DNA of 64,000 bases from Pseudomonas linyingensis (GCF_900109175.1 NZ_FNZE01000017.1:30856-94855); one strand, 5' to 3'. Positions 41,546-50,840 are shown, numbered from the stretch's first letter. The notes: generated by a model from the sequence alone, not told the origin. Numbers and translations are program-made.

Positions 41546-43460
41546 TCAGTCTCCCTCGCCACCGCGTCCCTGATCGAGCAGCCAGTCCCGGAGATAGCCG
41601 GGTACCGTCAGCTCGAAGCGGGTGCGGGTCGCACCGGTGTAGATCGCGCTCAGTACGCGTCGGGTGCTGCGCTGTTCGCTTCCGGCGACTGGCACGAGCA
41701 GGTCCGGCGTGAGCATCACGGAGTCCATTTCCAGATTGCGCGCATCAGCTACCCGGCCAAGCAGGATCGGTGCCTGCCCGGTGGGCTGCAGCTGCATGAG
41801 CGAGCGTTCAAAGTCCGTGCTGGAATAGCCACGCGCGAGCATGTCGCTGATCCGCACGAAGGTGCGGTTGTGGCCGAAGCGGCTCTCCATGGCCGCCCAA
41901 CTGCTGTAGGCATACAGCGCCCAGTGACGTGGCTGAGTTCCCCTGTGGTACAGCTCGATGCAGTCCTGCACGAAGGCGCGGAAATCCTTTTCGACGCCCG
42001 GCAGCAGGGCAAAGCGGGCATTGGCGTTCGCCAGTCGCTGGAACCATTCGAACAGTCCCCATTCGGAGCGCACCAGGATGGTTGTCGGCTCCTCCGGGAT
42101 CTGCGCGTGGTCGTAAAAGTGAACCCGGGTTGCCCGCTCCCGGTTGCCTTCCATGGGGGACAGCTGCTGGCCGGGAAAGGCGGCCCGCAGCGGATTGACC
42201 ACCTGCTCCAGTTCGCGCCCGGCCCGCAGCGACTGGAAAAGCTCCCACTGACGCACCCGCTTCACGGGTTTGCCTGGCTGGCCATGCAGTGCCTGGCAGA
42301 CGTCGCCCAGCGTATAGACGGCCTTCGGGCAGCGCCCGAGAAACTCCAGCAGAGGCGCGGGCAGGTCGTGGCTTTCGTCGACGATGACATGGGTGAAGGT
42401 GGCGGGAATGCGCAGCTCCGTTTGCTGGGCCAGTTGCTTGAGGCGGTGGTAGCCCCTGATCGGCATGCGGAGGTCGGGATGGGTAGGCCGGATGATCTCC
42501 TGCCAGAGCAGCCGGGCGTACTCGGTCATCACAGCCTGATCGATGCGCTCCTTGAGGCGTCCGGCGCTTGGGAAATGCTCGGGGCCGATGTTATCGTCGT
42601 TACTGTCGCAGAAGTCCATGATCGCTTGCCGGCACCAGCCCACCACCCGCGCCGGGGAGTGCCCACCCACGGACTGGATACCCAGCAGGTTGGCAATCGC
42701 CTGGTCATTGAGCTGGTAGGTGGCGTTGCCGCGCCCATCGCCCACCCGCCGCCATGGCTGGGTCAGGTCCTGTGTCAGCAGCTCGTCGGCCATCGTCCGG
42801 AAGGTCATATCCGTCACTTCCAGACCACCGAGGCGGCTGCGCAAGGCCGCCAGCTGTGCGCCGGTGAAGGCCAGCAGCAAGGTGCTGGAAGCCGGCAGCG
42901 TCTCGAGCATGGCGCGGATCAGATAAGTCTTGCCGACCCCGGCCAGTCCCTGAATATGCATCGACTCGTCGGCCTCTGCCAGAAAGGTGCGGTACAGGCG
43001 CGCCTGTTGATGACTCAGGGTCTTCTGCTGACCGTCCGGACAGGTCAGGACTTCCAGCGGCTGCAGCCGTTGTTGCTGGCGGGTCGTGAAGGTGAAATCC
43101 CAGCGGCCGTCGGCGAGCAGATAGTCCGCCTGCTCGATCTCGTGGTCGTCCAGTCAGTAGGCCGATGCCGAGGTCGGTCAAGCGCTGCAGTCCGGTGGCA
43201 AAGGCTGCCGGCTGGAAGCGCTCGGCAACCGCATCGGCAAAGGCCGCCTTTCCCAGTTGCTGGGCTAGCTCCAGCAACTGGGAAAGCTTCTTCTCGAGGC
43301 TGACCAGTGCTTCGTCTGCCTGCGCCAGTCACTGAATCAGCAGTTTCGAGGCCAGTTCGGGAATGCCGAGCTCAGCGGTGGGGGCTGTCGACGCCTCGGT
43401 CAGCAGCCGGGCGCGATGCGCTGACAGGGGAAGGAAGAAGCTCAGTGTATGGGGCTGCAT
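41546..43460 (-). pseudogene. UvrD/Rep-like helicase (AAA ATPase), broken by a stop codon and a frameshift
   Basis: On the minus strand a gene starts at ATG 43460 (GGAGCGG upstream) and reads to TGA 41546-41548. Two lesions interrupt it: an in-frame TGA at 43329-43331 and a tandem duplication CAGTCAGT (43151-43158) that shifts the frame by 4 bases. Removing one CAGT gives exactly 637 codons including the stop. The intact C-terminal part has Walker A (GLAGVGKT), Walker B (VIVDESHD) and later superfamily-1 helicase motifs such as ILVRSEWGLFEW. Internal translation could still yield the 471-residue fragment from 42961, but that would lack the N-terminal quarter. Confidence 0.8.
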
Positions 43461-43576
43461 GAACCGCTCCGTGGTGAAGAAGGCGTGGCTGGCGCGCCAG
43501 TCTGCCAGGACCTAGGCCGATCGGACGTGACTGTGCAATCCGGCGGGGAGTGTCCGGCAGCTCCAACGTTAAAATG

Positions 43577-43590
43577 CGGATTACAATCCG
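43577..43590. promoter_or_regulatory. Palindrome upstream of the XRE regulator
   Basis: CGGATT-AC-AATCCG, 57 bp before ATG 43648; a candidate autoregulatory operator. Confidence 0.4.
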
Positions 43591-43647
43591 TGGTCTGTGT
43601 GTCCGCCAACGCAGGATAGTGCTGCCTCGAATAGTGTCGAGGCGGTC

Positions 43648-43872
43648 ATGGAGCAACTGGCGAGGGCGTTGGGGGCTAACATTCGGGCGCAGAGTAAGGC
43701 CAGGCGGCTTTTTCAGGATGCACTGGCCCTGGCGTGCAGTATCGATCGCAGTTACATGGGGCGGATCGAGCGTGGTGAGGTGAACGTCACGGTAGAGAAG
43801 CTGTACCGCATCGCTAGTGTGCTGGCCTGCGAGCCTGCGGAGCTCCTGCCCAGACAGGTCATAGTAGGCTGA
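43648..43872 (+). CDS. Small XRE-family DNA-binding regulator
   Basis: A 74-residue protein that is almost only a helix-turn-helix: LGANIRAQSKARRLFQDALA, then CSIDRSYMGRIERGEVNVTV, the recognition-helix region shared with restriction-modification controller-type and SinR-like regulators, and KLYRIASVLACEPAELLP. ATG 43648 follows GAGG by 5 nt. No restriction-modification genes are visible nearby, so it may be left over from an element or regulate the antitoxin-like gene downstream. Confidence 0.75.
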   Translation: MEQLARALGANIRAQSKARRLFQDALALACSIDRSYMGRIERGEVNVTVEKLYRIASVLACEPAELLPRQVIVG

Positions 43873-43996
43873 TGCGTTGCCGCAAGGCTGGCGGTCTGCT
43901 CTGGACAGCTGCGCGTAGCCTTGCGCATGGTGACGGCCTTAACTGTACTGTATTTGCATGCAGTATGTCGTAGGAGTGCCCGAGCAATGGGTAGTG

Positions 43997-44013
43997 TGTG
44001 CAAAATCTGCACA
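43997..44013. promoter_or_regulatory. Palindrome upstream of the antitoxin-like gene
   Basis: TGTGCA-AAATC-TGCACA, 27 bp before ATG 44041; a candidate operator. Confidence 0.4.
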
Positions 44014-44040
44014 TAGTCATAAGCGAGGAGGAGACCCGCG

Positions 44041-44250
44041 ATGGCGGATCGCGAAATCGATTCCCGTGTTCTGGAGGTGCAGGCCCTGGCTGAGTGTGTC
44101 TTTGAAAATCTATTGATCGCGCTCGACTGGCTGGCCAAGCCCAACACAGCTTTGGGGGATGCCACCCCGCTGAGTTGCTGTGCGACAGCGACGGGGGCAC
44201 AGCAGGTTCGGAGAATTCTGCTGGCTATCGAGTTCGGCGGGGTAGCTTGA
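44041..44250 (+). CDS. Xre/MbcA/ParS-type antitoxin toxin-binding domain protein, short and without toxin
   Basis: A 69-residue protein that is just the DUF2384 (antitoxin Xre/MbcA/ParS, C-terminal) domain: AECVFENLLIALDWLAKPNTALGD, then TPLSC and the terminal QQVRRILLAIEFGG. The normal N-terminal DNA-binding half is missing, and no RES-domain toxin gene follows; the next feature is tRNA-Ser. GAGGAGGAG 7 nt before ATG 44041 is a very strong ribosome binding site, so it is probably expressed. It may be a remnant of a toxin-antitoxin pair or a stand-alone antitoxin. Confidence 0.72.
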   Translation: MADREIDSRVLEVQALAECVFENLLIALDWLAKPNTALGDATPLSCCATATGAQQVRRILLAIEFGGVA

Positions 44251-44310
44251 TCGCTGTTGGAGCCGGAGGATGGCCTAGGGCGGCCTGAGACGGCATGGAA
44301 AGGGGCATAT

Positions 44311-44331
44311 TTGCCCTAAAGTTGCCCTAAA
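44311..44331. repeat. Tandem 10-mers beside the tRNA-Ser 3' end
   Basis: TTGCCCTAAA occurs at 44311-44320 and again at 44322-44331, separated by one G. Such 10-11-bp direct repeats next to a tRNA 3' end resemble arm-type sites of tyrosine integrases, but no integrase gene is present in the window. Confidence 0.45.
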
Positions 44332-44350
44332 CTCGAAAGGCGTAAACGAA

Positions 44351-44384
44351 AAGCCCCTGAAATCTTCTTAAGATTCAGGGGCTT
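44351..44384 (-). terminator. Intrinsic terminator of tRNA-Ser
   Basis: On the minus strand AAGCCCCTGAATCTT pairs, with a small mismatch, with AAGATTTCAGGGGCTT, followed by a T-run. Confidence 0.8.
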
Positions 44385-44399
44385 AGCGTATATCGAATA

Positions 44400-44489
44400 T
44401 GGCGGTGAGGGAGGGATTCGAACCCTCGATACGGTTTCCCGTATACACACTTTCCAGGCGTGCTCCTTCAACCGCTCGGACACCTCACC
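44400..44489 (-). tRNA. tRNA-Ser (anticodon GGA)
   Basis: A 90-nt class II tRNA with a long variable arm. The acceptor stem GGTGAGG/CCTCACC, discriminator G and encoded CCA (44400-44402) are visible. The anticodon loop reads CTGGAAA. It marks the border between accessory DNA (left) and core genes (right). Confidence 0.95.
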
Positions 44490-44530
44490 ATATTTGCGCC
44501 GTCTGGGCTGTGGCCCTGTCGACGGCGCAC

Positions 44531-44559
44531 AATGTAGTCGAAACTATTTCCGAATGCAA
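44531..44559 (-). promoter_or_regulatory. Promoter of tRNA-Ser
   Basis: Minus-strand TTGCAT (44554-44559) and TACATT (44531-44536), spacer 17 bp. Confidence 0.6.
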
Positions 44560-44659
44560 AGGTTTTTTCAAATTTTTCATTGGCTTAGGGCAAGTCGGCT
44601 TTCCGGGAGGCGACGGCGGGCCTGCTAGACTGCGCGCCGAACGAGCAGAGGAGAAATGC

Positions 44660-45793
44660 GTGGCGAGCTGGGACATTTTCTGCAGTGTGGTGGACAACTA
44701 CGGCGACATCGGGGTGACCTGGCGGCTGGCCCGCCAGCTGGCCGCCGAGCATGGTCATCACGTGCGTCTGTGGGTCGACGAGCCGGCGGCCTTTGTCGCA
44801 CTCTGCCCCCAGGCAGATGCTCGTCTGAAGCGGCAGCAGGTGGCGGGGGTGGAGGTCTGTCATTGGGCGGCGGACTGGCAGTCCGAGGCGCTGGCCGACG
44901 TGGTGATCGAGGCCTTCGGTTGCACGCTGCCGGAGGCTCAGGTGGCGGCGATGCGCGCCGCCGCACGGCAGCCGTTGTGGCTGAATCTGGAATATCTCAG
45001 CGCCGAGGACTGGGTGGTTGGCTGCCATGGCTTGCCGTCGCCCCAGGGCCAGGGCTTGCAGAAGTACTTTTTCTTTCCCGGTTTCGTCGCCGGGACCGGC
45101 GGCGTGCTGCGCGAGCGCGAGTTGCTGGCGCGGCGGCGGGCATTCCAGGCCGACCCGGCGGCGCGGCGCGTGTTTCTCGCCGGCTTGGGCATCACCGTGC
45201 AGGATCAGGCGCGGTTGATCTCATTGTTCGCCTACGAGAATCCCGGGCTGGGCGAGTGGCTGGATGCGCTGGCCGTAGATCCGCAGGTGACCCAGTTGCT
45301 GGTACCGCGCGGACGCATTCTCGGCGATCTGCGCCAGTGGCTGGGTGAAGCTGGCGATCTGGAGCCGGGCTTTATGGCGCAGCGCGGCAACCTGCAGCTG
45401 CAGGTGCTGCCGTTCGTCTCTCAGGATGACTACGACCGCTTGCTGTGGTGCTGCGATTTCAACGCGGTGCGCGGCGAGGACTCCTTCGTGCGCGCGCAGT
45501 GGGCCGGGCGGCCGCTGCTCTGGCACATCTATCCTCAGGAGGAGGGTGCGCACTGGGAAAAACTGGACGCCTTCCTGGCGCTCTATCTGCAAGGTTTGTC
45601 GCCGGCGGCGGCGCAAGCGCTGCATGAGCTGTGGCGGGCGTGGAATGCCGGGGCGGGGATGGGGGCGGCCTGGGTGGCGGCGCGACCGCACTGGCCGGAG
45701 TGGCGGGAGCACGCGGAGAAATGGTGTGCGGAGCAGGCCTCCCGTCCTGATCTTGCTGCGGCGCTGGAACAGTTTTACCAAGAATCGCTATAA
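44660..45793 (+). CDS. earP: EF-P arginine rhamnosyltransferase EarP
   Basis: A 377-residue protein (former DUF2331) starting [20 protein letters not shown], the family signature, with [11 protein letters not shown] in the N-terminal half and the sugar-nucleotide region [20 protein letters not shown] near the C-terminus. It transfers rhamnose from dTDP-L-rhamnose to Arg32 of elongation factor P, which rescues ribosomes stalled at proline runs. GTG 44660 is the start; AGGAG is 6 nt upstream. The gene for its substrate EF-P follows directly. Confidence 0.93.
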   Translation: MASWDIFCSVVDNYGDIGVTWRLARQLAAEHGHHVRLWVDEPAAFVALCPQADARLKRQQVAGVEVCHWAADWQSEALADVVIEAFGCTLPEAQVAAMRAAARQPLWLNLEYLSAEDWVVGCHGLPSPQGQGLQKYFFFPGFVAGTGGVLRERELLARRRAFQADPAARRVFLAGLGITVQDQARLISLFAYENPGLGEWLDALAVDPQVTQLLVPRGRILGDLRQWLGEAGDLEPGFMAQRGNLQLQVLPFVSQDDYDRLLWCCDFNAVRGEDSFVRAQWAGRPLLWHIYPQEEGAHWEKLDAFLALYLQGLSPAAAQALHELWRAWNAGAGMGAAWVAARPHWPEWREHAEKWCAEQASRPDLAAALEQFYQESL

Positions 45794-45794
45794 T
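45789..45794 (+). promoter_or_regulatory. -10 element of efp promoter
   Basis: A perfect TATAAT overlaps the earP stop codon. The -35 is weak (TGGAAC or GGAACA), so efp probably has its own promoter in addition to read-through. Confidence 0.5.
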
Positions 45795-45839
45795 GCGCGG
45801 CTTAGATCTTGTACCTCCAGTCAAATCCGGATATTTCGC

Positions 45840-46415
45840 ATGAAAACCGCACAAGAAATGAAGGCCAACAGCGTAGCCCTGATCGACGGCCATCCGTGGC
45901 TGATTCAGAAAGCTGAGTTCACCAAGTCCGGTCGTAACAGCGCCATCGTCAAGATGAAGCTGAAGAACCTGATCAACGGTTCCAAGACCGAAACCGTTTA
46001 CAAGGCCGACGACAAGATGGAGCCGGTCATCCTTGATCGCAAGGAAGTGACCCTGTCCTACATCAGCGGCGACGACTACGTGTTCATGGATCCGGAGTAC
46101 AACTCCTATGAACTGCGTGCGGAAGATCTGGAAAGCGTTCTGCCGTTCATCGAAGAAGGCATGACCGACGTCTGCGAAGCCGTGTTCTTCGAGGGCAAGG
46201 TGATCTCCGTCGACCTGCCGACCACCATCGTGCGCCAGGTTGTCTACACCGAAACCGCCGCCCGTGGCGATACCAGCGGCAAGGTGATGAAGCCGGCCAA
46301 GCTGCGTAACGGCACCGAAGTCAAAGTGGCCGACTTCGTGAACATCGACGACTGGATTGAAATCGACACCCGCGACGGCTCCTACAAAGGCCGTACCCAG
46401 GCTCCGCAAGCCTGA
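45840..46415 (+). CDS. efp: Elongation factor P
   Basis: A 191-residue EF-P with all three domains. The modification loop FTKSGRNSA carries Arg32, the residue rhamnosylated by EarP, rather than the Lys used by the EpmABC systems. [14 protein letters not shown] and the C-terminal [20 protein letters not shown] are conserved. It binds between P and E sites and promotes peptide bonds in polyproline stretches. Confidence 0.97.
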   Translation: MKTAQEMKANSVALIDGHPWLIQKAEFTKSGRNSAIVKMKLKNLINGSKTETVYKADDKMEPVILDRKEVTLSYISGDDYVFMDPEYNSYELRAEDLESVLPFIEEGMTDVCEAVFFEGKVISVDLPTTIVRQVVYTETAARGDTSGKVMKPAKLRNGTEVKVADFVNIDDWIEIDTRDGSYKGRTQAPQA

Positions 46416-46435
46416 GTCTGACGCGCGTGTACAAG

Positions 46436-46460
46436 AGCCCGGCCTAGCGCCGGGCTTTTT
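46436..46460 (+). terminator. Intrinsic terminator of efp
   Basis: AGCCCGGC (46436-46443) pairs with GCCGGGCT (46449-46456), followed by TTTT. Confidence 0.9.
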
Positions 46461-46474
46461 CGTTTCTGGGGTGC

Positions 46475-47428
46475 CTACTTGCCGAAGCCGGCCTGCAGCG
46501 CCTGGTCCCAGGACGGCACCGGGCGGAAGCGGCTCTTCAGAAATTCCAGCAGCAGGCGGGTGCGCGAAGAGCTGGCCTGCTGCAGGCGCAGGACATAGAT
46601 ACCGCTGGGTTCAGCCGGCGGCAGGCCGTCGTCGCAGAACAGTGGCACCAGTTCGCCGCGCAGCAGGTAGTCGCTGATCAGCCAGGTCGGCAGGTGGGCG
46701 ATGCCGAGGCCGGCGAGGGCGGCGAACAGCAGCGCTTCCGCGTTGTTGGCGGTCATGCGCAGGCGGCCGGGGCGGATCGTGCAGCTCTGGCCGTCGAGGA
46801 TGAAGCGCCAGGCATGCGGAGGCGCCAGGGCATCCCAGTCCAGACCGTCGTGTTCGGGTAGCTGGCGCGGATCGCTGGGCGTGCCGCGGCGTCTGAGATA
46901 GTCGGGGCTGGCACAGGCTATACGCCGCATGGGGGCGAGCGATGTGGCCACCAGGCGGCTGTCGGCCAGCGGGCCAATGCGCAAGACCAGGTCGACCTGG
47001 CCGAGGTGTTCGCCCTGCAGGTCGACAAAGCTGTCGATCAGGCGCAGCTGCACGTCCAGGCCTGGGTAGGCGACCAGGAATTCGGCGATGGCCGGTGCCA
47101 GGTGGCGGCGGCCGAACGGCGCTGGGGCGTCGATGCGGATCAGTCCTTCCGGAGCGCTGCTCAGCGACACCGCCTCGGCGCGCGCCAGGCGCCATTCGTC
47201 GAGGATGCGCCGGGCCCGTTCGGCGAAGGCCAGGCCGGCCGGGGTGGCCTTCACTGCATGGGTGGTGCGCTGGAATAGGGTGCTGCCCAGCACCTGCTCC
47301 AGCGCATCGATGCGCCGCGCCACTGCCGAGGGGGTGAGCTGCTGGTGGCGGGCGGCGGCGGAGAAGCTGCCGCACTCCAGTACCTCGAGGAACAAGCCGA
47401 GCTGGCCGGTCAGGACGTCGGGATTCAT
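46475..47428 (-). CDS. LysR-family transcriptional regulator
   Basis: A 317-residue LysR protein with the N-terminal winged helix (FLEVLECGSFSAAARHQQLTP, then SAVARRIDALEQVLG) and a substrate-binding domain from about residue 90. The start at 47428 has AGG 6 nt upstream; the longer upstream frame is not family-like. It is divergent from the TauE/SafE permease gene, the usual layout for a LysR regulator and its target. Confidence 0.87.
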   Translation of the reverse strand: MNPDVLTGQLGLFLEVLECGSFSAAARHQQLTPSAVARRIDALEQVLGSTLFQRTTHAVKATPAGLAFAERARRILDEWRLARAEAVSLSSAPEGLIRIDAPAPFGRRHLAPAIAEFLVAYPGLDVQLRLIDSFVDLQGEHLGQVDLVLRIGPLADSRLVATSLAPMRRIACASPDYLRRRGTPSDPRQLPEHDGLDWDALAPPHAWRFILDGQSCTIRPGRLRMTANNAEALLFAALAGLGIAHLPTWLISDYLLRGELVPLFCDDGLPPAEPSGIYVLRLQQASSSRTRLLLEFLKSRFRPVPSWDQALQAGFGK

Positions 47429-47526
47429 GGGCAACCTGTTGTGCGGGAAATGCATAGCCATTGTGCTTGGCTTTGCGTTTCCCGGCCAGGCGCGCCTGCG
47501 TAGCATGCGTCTTTTGCGGAGGCGTG

Positions 47527-48282
47527 ATGACTCTATTGCAGTTTTTCTTCGATATGGCGCTGGGGCTGATGCTGGGCGCCTTGGGCGGGTTGTTCGGCAT
47601 TGGCGGCGGCTTGATTGCCATCCCGGCGCTCGGTCTGCTGTTCGGTCTGGACCAGCAGCTGGCCCAGGGCACGGCGCTGGTGATGGTGGTGCCCAACGTG
47701 CTGCTGGCGCTGTGGCGCTACCACCAGCGCAACCGTATCGACTGGCGGCATGCGTTGCTGCTGGGGGTGTCCTCGTTCGTGCTGGCCTGGGTGGGTGCCG
47801 CGGTCGCGGTAGGGCTGGACGCCGAGACGATGCGTCGGGGCTTTGTCGGTTTCCTGCTGGCGTTGGCGGTCTGGAATCTGACCCAGGTGTTTCTGCGCTC
47901 GGCGGCAGGACCCACGGAGTTGCGCCACCCGTGGCCCTGGCTGGGGGTGCTCGGTGGTGGTGCCGGTCTGCTTGGCGGGCTGTTCGGGGTTGGCGGTGCG
48001 GTGCTGGCCACGCCGGTCCTGACCTTGGTGTTCGGCGTCAGCCAGGTGGTGGCCCAGGGCCTGTCGCTGGCGCTGGCCGCACCCAGTACGGCGGTGGCTC
48101 TGGTGACTTACGGTATGCACGGCCACGTCGACTGGCTGACCGGCATTCCGCTGGCCGTCGGCGGCCTGCTCAGCATCAGCTGGGGCGTCAGACTGGCCCA
48201 TGCCCTGCCGCAGCACCTGTTGCGGATGCTGTTCACCCTGTTCCTGCTGCTCTGCGCCGGGCTGCTCGGCCTCAAAGCCTGA
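47527..48282 (+). CDS. TauE/SafE-family sulfite or organic-anion exporter (membrane permease)
   Basis: A 251-residue membrane protein with about seven to eight hydrophobic segments. Both TauE/SafE repeats carry the GxxGGLFGIGGG motif (GALGGLFGIGGGLIAIP and GLLGGLFGVGGAVLATP). GGAGG is about 5 nt before ATG 47527. The 3' end overlaps the opposite LysR gene by 11 bp. The transported compound is unknown. Confidence 0.87.
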   Translation: MTLLQFFFDMALGLMLGALGGLFGIGGGLIAIPALGLLFGLDQQLAQGTALVMVVPNVLLALWRYHQRNRIDWRHALLLGVSSFVLAWVGAAVAVGLDAETMRRGFVGFLLALAVWNLTQVFLRSAAGPTELRHPWPWLGVLGGGAGLLGGLFGVGGAVLATPVLTLVFGVSQVVAQGLSLALAAPSTAVALVTYGMHGHVDWLTGIPLAVGGLLSISWGVRLAHALPQHLLRMLFTLFLLLCAGLLGLKA

Positions 48283-49123
48283 AGCCTTCGGCGATGTGCT
48301 CGGCGAGGGCGTCGGTGACCGGTGATTCCGAGCCGGGGCGGCGCAGCAGCACGATGCTGGTGGTCGGCAGCGGTGGCAGTCCCTCTGCTTCGCCGAGGAT
48401 GCGCAGGTCCGGGGTGATCAGGCTCTGCAGCTGGGCGGTAACGGCGAGTCCGGCGCTGACCACGGCGAGGATCGCCGACAGGCTGGGGCTGGTGTAGGCG
48501 ATGCGGTAGGGCCGGCCGAGGGCATCCAGGGCGTTGCAGGCCCAGGCCCGGCAGAAGCAGTCGCTGTTGAACATCGCCAGTGGCATTGGCGACTGCTCAT
48601 GCGGGCTGAAACCACGGGCCTCGGCCCAGACGAAGCGTTCCTGGCGCAGCAGCTGGCCGATCTCGCTGCCCGGCTGGCGGGTGACGATGCTGAAGTCGAG
48701 GTCCTGGCGCTGCAGCAACTGGGCCGACGGCTCGCAATGGACCTCCACCTGCACCAGCGGGTGGCTCTGGGCGAAGCGCGAGAGGATCCCCGGCAGGAAG
48801 CGCATCACGTAATCGTCCGGGGTGCCGATGCGCACCGCACCGACCATGTGCGGCTCGCGCAACGTGGACAGCAGTTCGCCCTGCAGCTTGAGGATGCGCC
48901 GCGCGTAGCCCAGCAGCACCTGGCCCTCCGCCGTCAGCCGTACCTGGCGGCCGTCGCGCTCGAACAGCGCTCGCTGCAGCACGTCCTCCTCCAGGCGCTT
49001 CATCTGCATGCTCACCGCCGACTGGGTGCGGTTGACCGCCTCGGCCGCGCGGGTGAAGCCGCCCTGGTCGGCGATGGCGACGAAGGTGCGCAGCAGCTCG
49101 CTGTCGATGCTTGGATAGCTCAT
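48272..49123 (-). CDS. LysR-family transcriptional regulator
   Basis: A 283-residue LysR protein with the N-terminal winged helix LLRTFVAIADQGGFTRAAE and RTQSAVSMQMKRLEEDV, then a ligand domain beginning near REPHMVGAVRIGTPDDY. It is divergent from the DUF1127 gene at 49220 and may regulate it. Confidence 0.88.
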   Translation of the reverse strand: MSYPSIDSELLRTFVAIADQGGFTRAAEAVNRTQSAVSMQMKRLEEDVLQRALFERDGRQVRLTAEGQVLLGYARRILKLQGELLSTLREPHMVGAVRIGTPDDYVMRFLPGILSRFAQSHPLVQVEVHCEPSAQLLQRQDLDFSIVTRQPGSEIGQLLRQERFVWAEARGFSPHEQSPMPLAMFNSDCFCRAWACNALDALGRPYRIAYTSPSLSAILAVVSAGLAVTAQLQSLITPDLRILGEAEGLPPLPTTSIVLLRRPGSESPVTDALAEHIAEGFRL

Positions 49124-49219
49124 CCATCAATCTCCGAGATGCCAGGCATCACGAGTATTCGTTGGATTGATCCTATGCCGGCGCCGAGACTGAATCCACC
49201 AGCGGAGGAGGATCTGGCG

Positions 49220-49441
49220 ATGAAAGGGCAAGTGCAGACGGTGAGAGGCGAGCGGCAAGGACTGGAAGAGAGGCGGTTGCCGTGGTGGCGGCGGGCGTGG
49301 CAGAAGGTGCTGCGCTGGCGGCAGCTGGCGCGTCAGCGCCGCCAACTGGCCATGCTGAGCGACGCGACACTCAAGGATATCGGCCTCAGTCGCGCCGATA
49401 TCTGGACGGAGAGTCATCGACCGTTCTGGGATGACCGCTGA
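49220..49441 (+). CDS. DUF1127 small protein
   Basis: A 73-residue arginine-rich protein with the DUF1127 (YjiS-like) helix pair: RRAWQKVLRWRQLARQRRQ, LAMLSDATLKDIGLSRADI. The domain occurs in small regulators of RNA turnover and phosphate/carbon uptake in alphaproteobacteria; its role in Pseudomonas is unclear. ATG 49220 follows GGAGGAGG by 8 nt; an ATG at 49173 is possible but less well placed. Confidence 0.8.
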   Translation: MKGQVQTVRGERQGLEERRLPWWRRAWQKVLRWRQLARQRRQLAMLSDATLKDIGLSRADIWTESHRPFWDDR

Positions 49442-49445
49442 GGGC

Positions 49446-49489
49446 GCCGCCCCGTCAACGCGTCCCTGGCGCGGCGCTGGCGGGGCGGC
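49446..49489. terminator. Shared hairpin between convergent DUF1127 and DAHP synthase genes
   Basis: GCCGCCCCG (49446-49454) pairs with CGGGGCGGC (49481-49489) across a 26-nt GC-rich loop. No T-tract on either side. Confidence 0.35.
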
Positions 49490-49493
49490 TCGC

Positions 49494-50840
49494 TCAGCGG
49501 CGGATCTGCTTGAGCGTGTCGGCGATTAGGAACGCCAGTTCCAGCGACTGGTCGGCGTTCAGGCGCGGGTCGCAGTGGGTGTGGTAGCGATCCGACAGGC
49601 CGGCCTCGGTGATCGGCCGGGTACCGCCGATGCATTCGGTGACGTTCTGCCCGGTCATCTCGATGTGGATGCCGCCCGGGTAGCTGCCCTCGGCCTGGTG
49701 GACCTGGAAGAACTGCTTCACCTCGCTGAGCACCTGGGCGAAGTCGCGGGTCTTGTAGCCGCTGCTGGCCTTGATGGTGTTGCCGTGCATCGGGTCGGAA
49801 CTCCATAGCACCAGGCGACCTTCGTTCTCGACCGCGCGGATCAGGCGTGGCAGGTGCTGCTCGACCTTGTCGGCGCCCATGCGCACGATCAGGTTGAGGC
49901 GGCCCGGGTCGTTTTCCGGGTTGAGGGTGTCGATCAGGCGGATCAGCTCCTCACTCTCCATGCTCGGGCCGACCTTGACCCCGATCGGGTTGCCGACGCC
50001 GCGCAGGAACTCGACATGGGCGCCATCCAGCTGGCGGGTGCGGTCGCCGATCCACAGCATGTGCGCCGAGCAGTCGTACCAGTCGCCGGTCAGGCTGTCC
50101 TTGCGCACGAAGGCCTGCTCGTAGTTGAGCAGCAGCGCTTCGTGAGCGGTGAAGAAGCTGGTTTCACGCACCTGCGGGGTGTTCTCCAGACCGCAGGCGC
50201 GCATGAACGCCAGGGTCTCGTCGATGCGGTCGGCCAGCTGGCCGTACTTCTCGGTCAGCTCGGCGCTGGCGATGAAGTCGAGGTTCCACTGGTGTACCTG
50301 ATGCAGGTCGGCAAAGCCGCCCTGAGCGAAGGCGCGCAGCAGGTTGAGGCTGGCGGTGGACTGGTGGTAGGCCTGCAGCAGGCGCTCCGGGTCCGGGATG
50401 CGGCTCTTCGCGTCGAAACCGATGCCATTGACGATGTCGCCGCGGTAGGCGGGCAGGGTCACGCCGCCGAGGGTTTCCTCGCCGGAGGAGCGCGGCTTGG
50501 CGAACTGGCCGGCCATGCGGCCGACCTTGACCACCGGGCAGCCGGCGGCGAAGGTCATGGCGATGGCCATCTGCAGCAGCACCTTGAAGGTGTCGCGGAT
50601 CTTGCCGGCGGAGAACTCGGCGAAGCTCTCGGCGCAGTCGCCGCCCTGCAGCAGGAAGGCGCGACCCTGGGTCACCTCGGAGAACTGCCGGCGCAGCTCG
50701 CGGGCCTCGCCGGCAAACACCAGTGGCGGATAGCCGGCCAGGGTCCGCTCGACGCTCGCCAGATGGGCGGCATCGGGGTAAACGGGTTGCTGCTGGATGG
50801 GCTTGCTTCTCCAGCTGTCGGGGCTCCAGGTCTGGCTCAT
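49494..50840 (-). CDS. Class II 3-deoxy-7-phosphoheptulonate (DAHP) synthase
   Basis: A 448-residue class II (plant-type) DAHP synthase: [20 protein letters not shown] start, [30 protein letters not shown], and [20 protein letters not shown] near the C-terminus, with metal- and phosphate-binding residues in place. It condenses phosphoenolpyruvate and erythrose 4-phosphate, the first step of aromatic amino acid synthesis. The length fits the class. Which of the several Pseudomonas isoenzymes it is cannot be told here, so no symbol is given. Confidence 0.95.
   Translation of the reverse strand: MSQTWSPDSWRSKPIQQQPVYPDAAHLASVERTLAGYPPLVFAGEARELRRQFSEVTQGRAFLLQGGDCAESFAEFSAGKIRDTFKVLLQMAIAMTFAAGCPVVKVGRMAGQFAKPRSSGEETLGGVTLPAYRGDIVNGIGFDAKSRIPDPERLLQAYHQSTASLNLLRAFAQGGFADLHQVHQWNLDFIASAELTEKYGQLADRIDETLAFMRACGLENTPQVRETSFFTAHEALLLNYEQAFVRKDSLTGDWYDCSAHMLWIGDRTRQLDGAHVEFLRGVGNPIGVKVGPSMESEELIRLIDTLNPENDPGRLNLIVRMGADKVEQHLPRLIRAVENEGRLVLWSSDPMHGNTIKASSGYKTRDFAQVLSEVKQFFQVHQAEGSYPGGIHIEMTGQNVTECIGGTRPITEAGLSDRYHTHCDPRLNADQSLELAFLIADTLKQIRR

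Noticed and set aside
44404..44431. A second copy of the tRNA-Ser 3' end that would mark the other attachment site
   Set aside because: I looked for the repeat by eye elsewhere in the window and did not find one; it may lie beyond the left edge or not exist.
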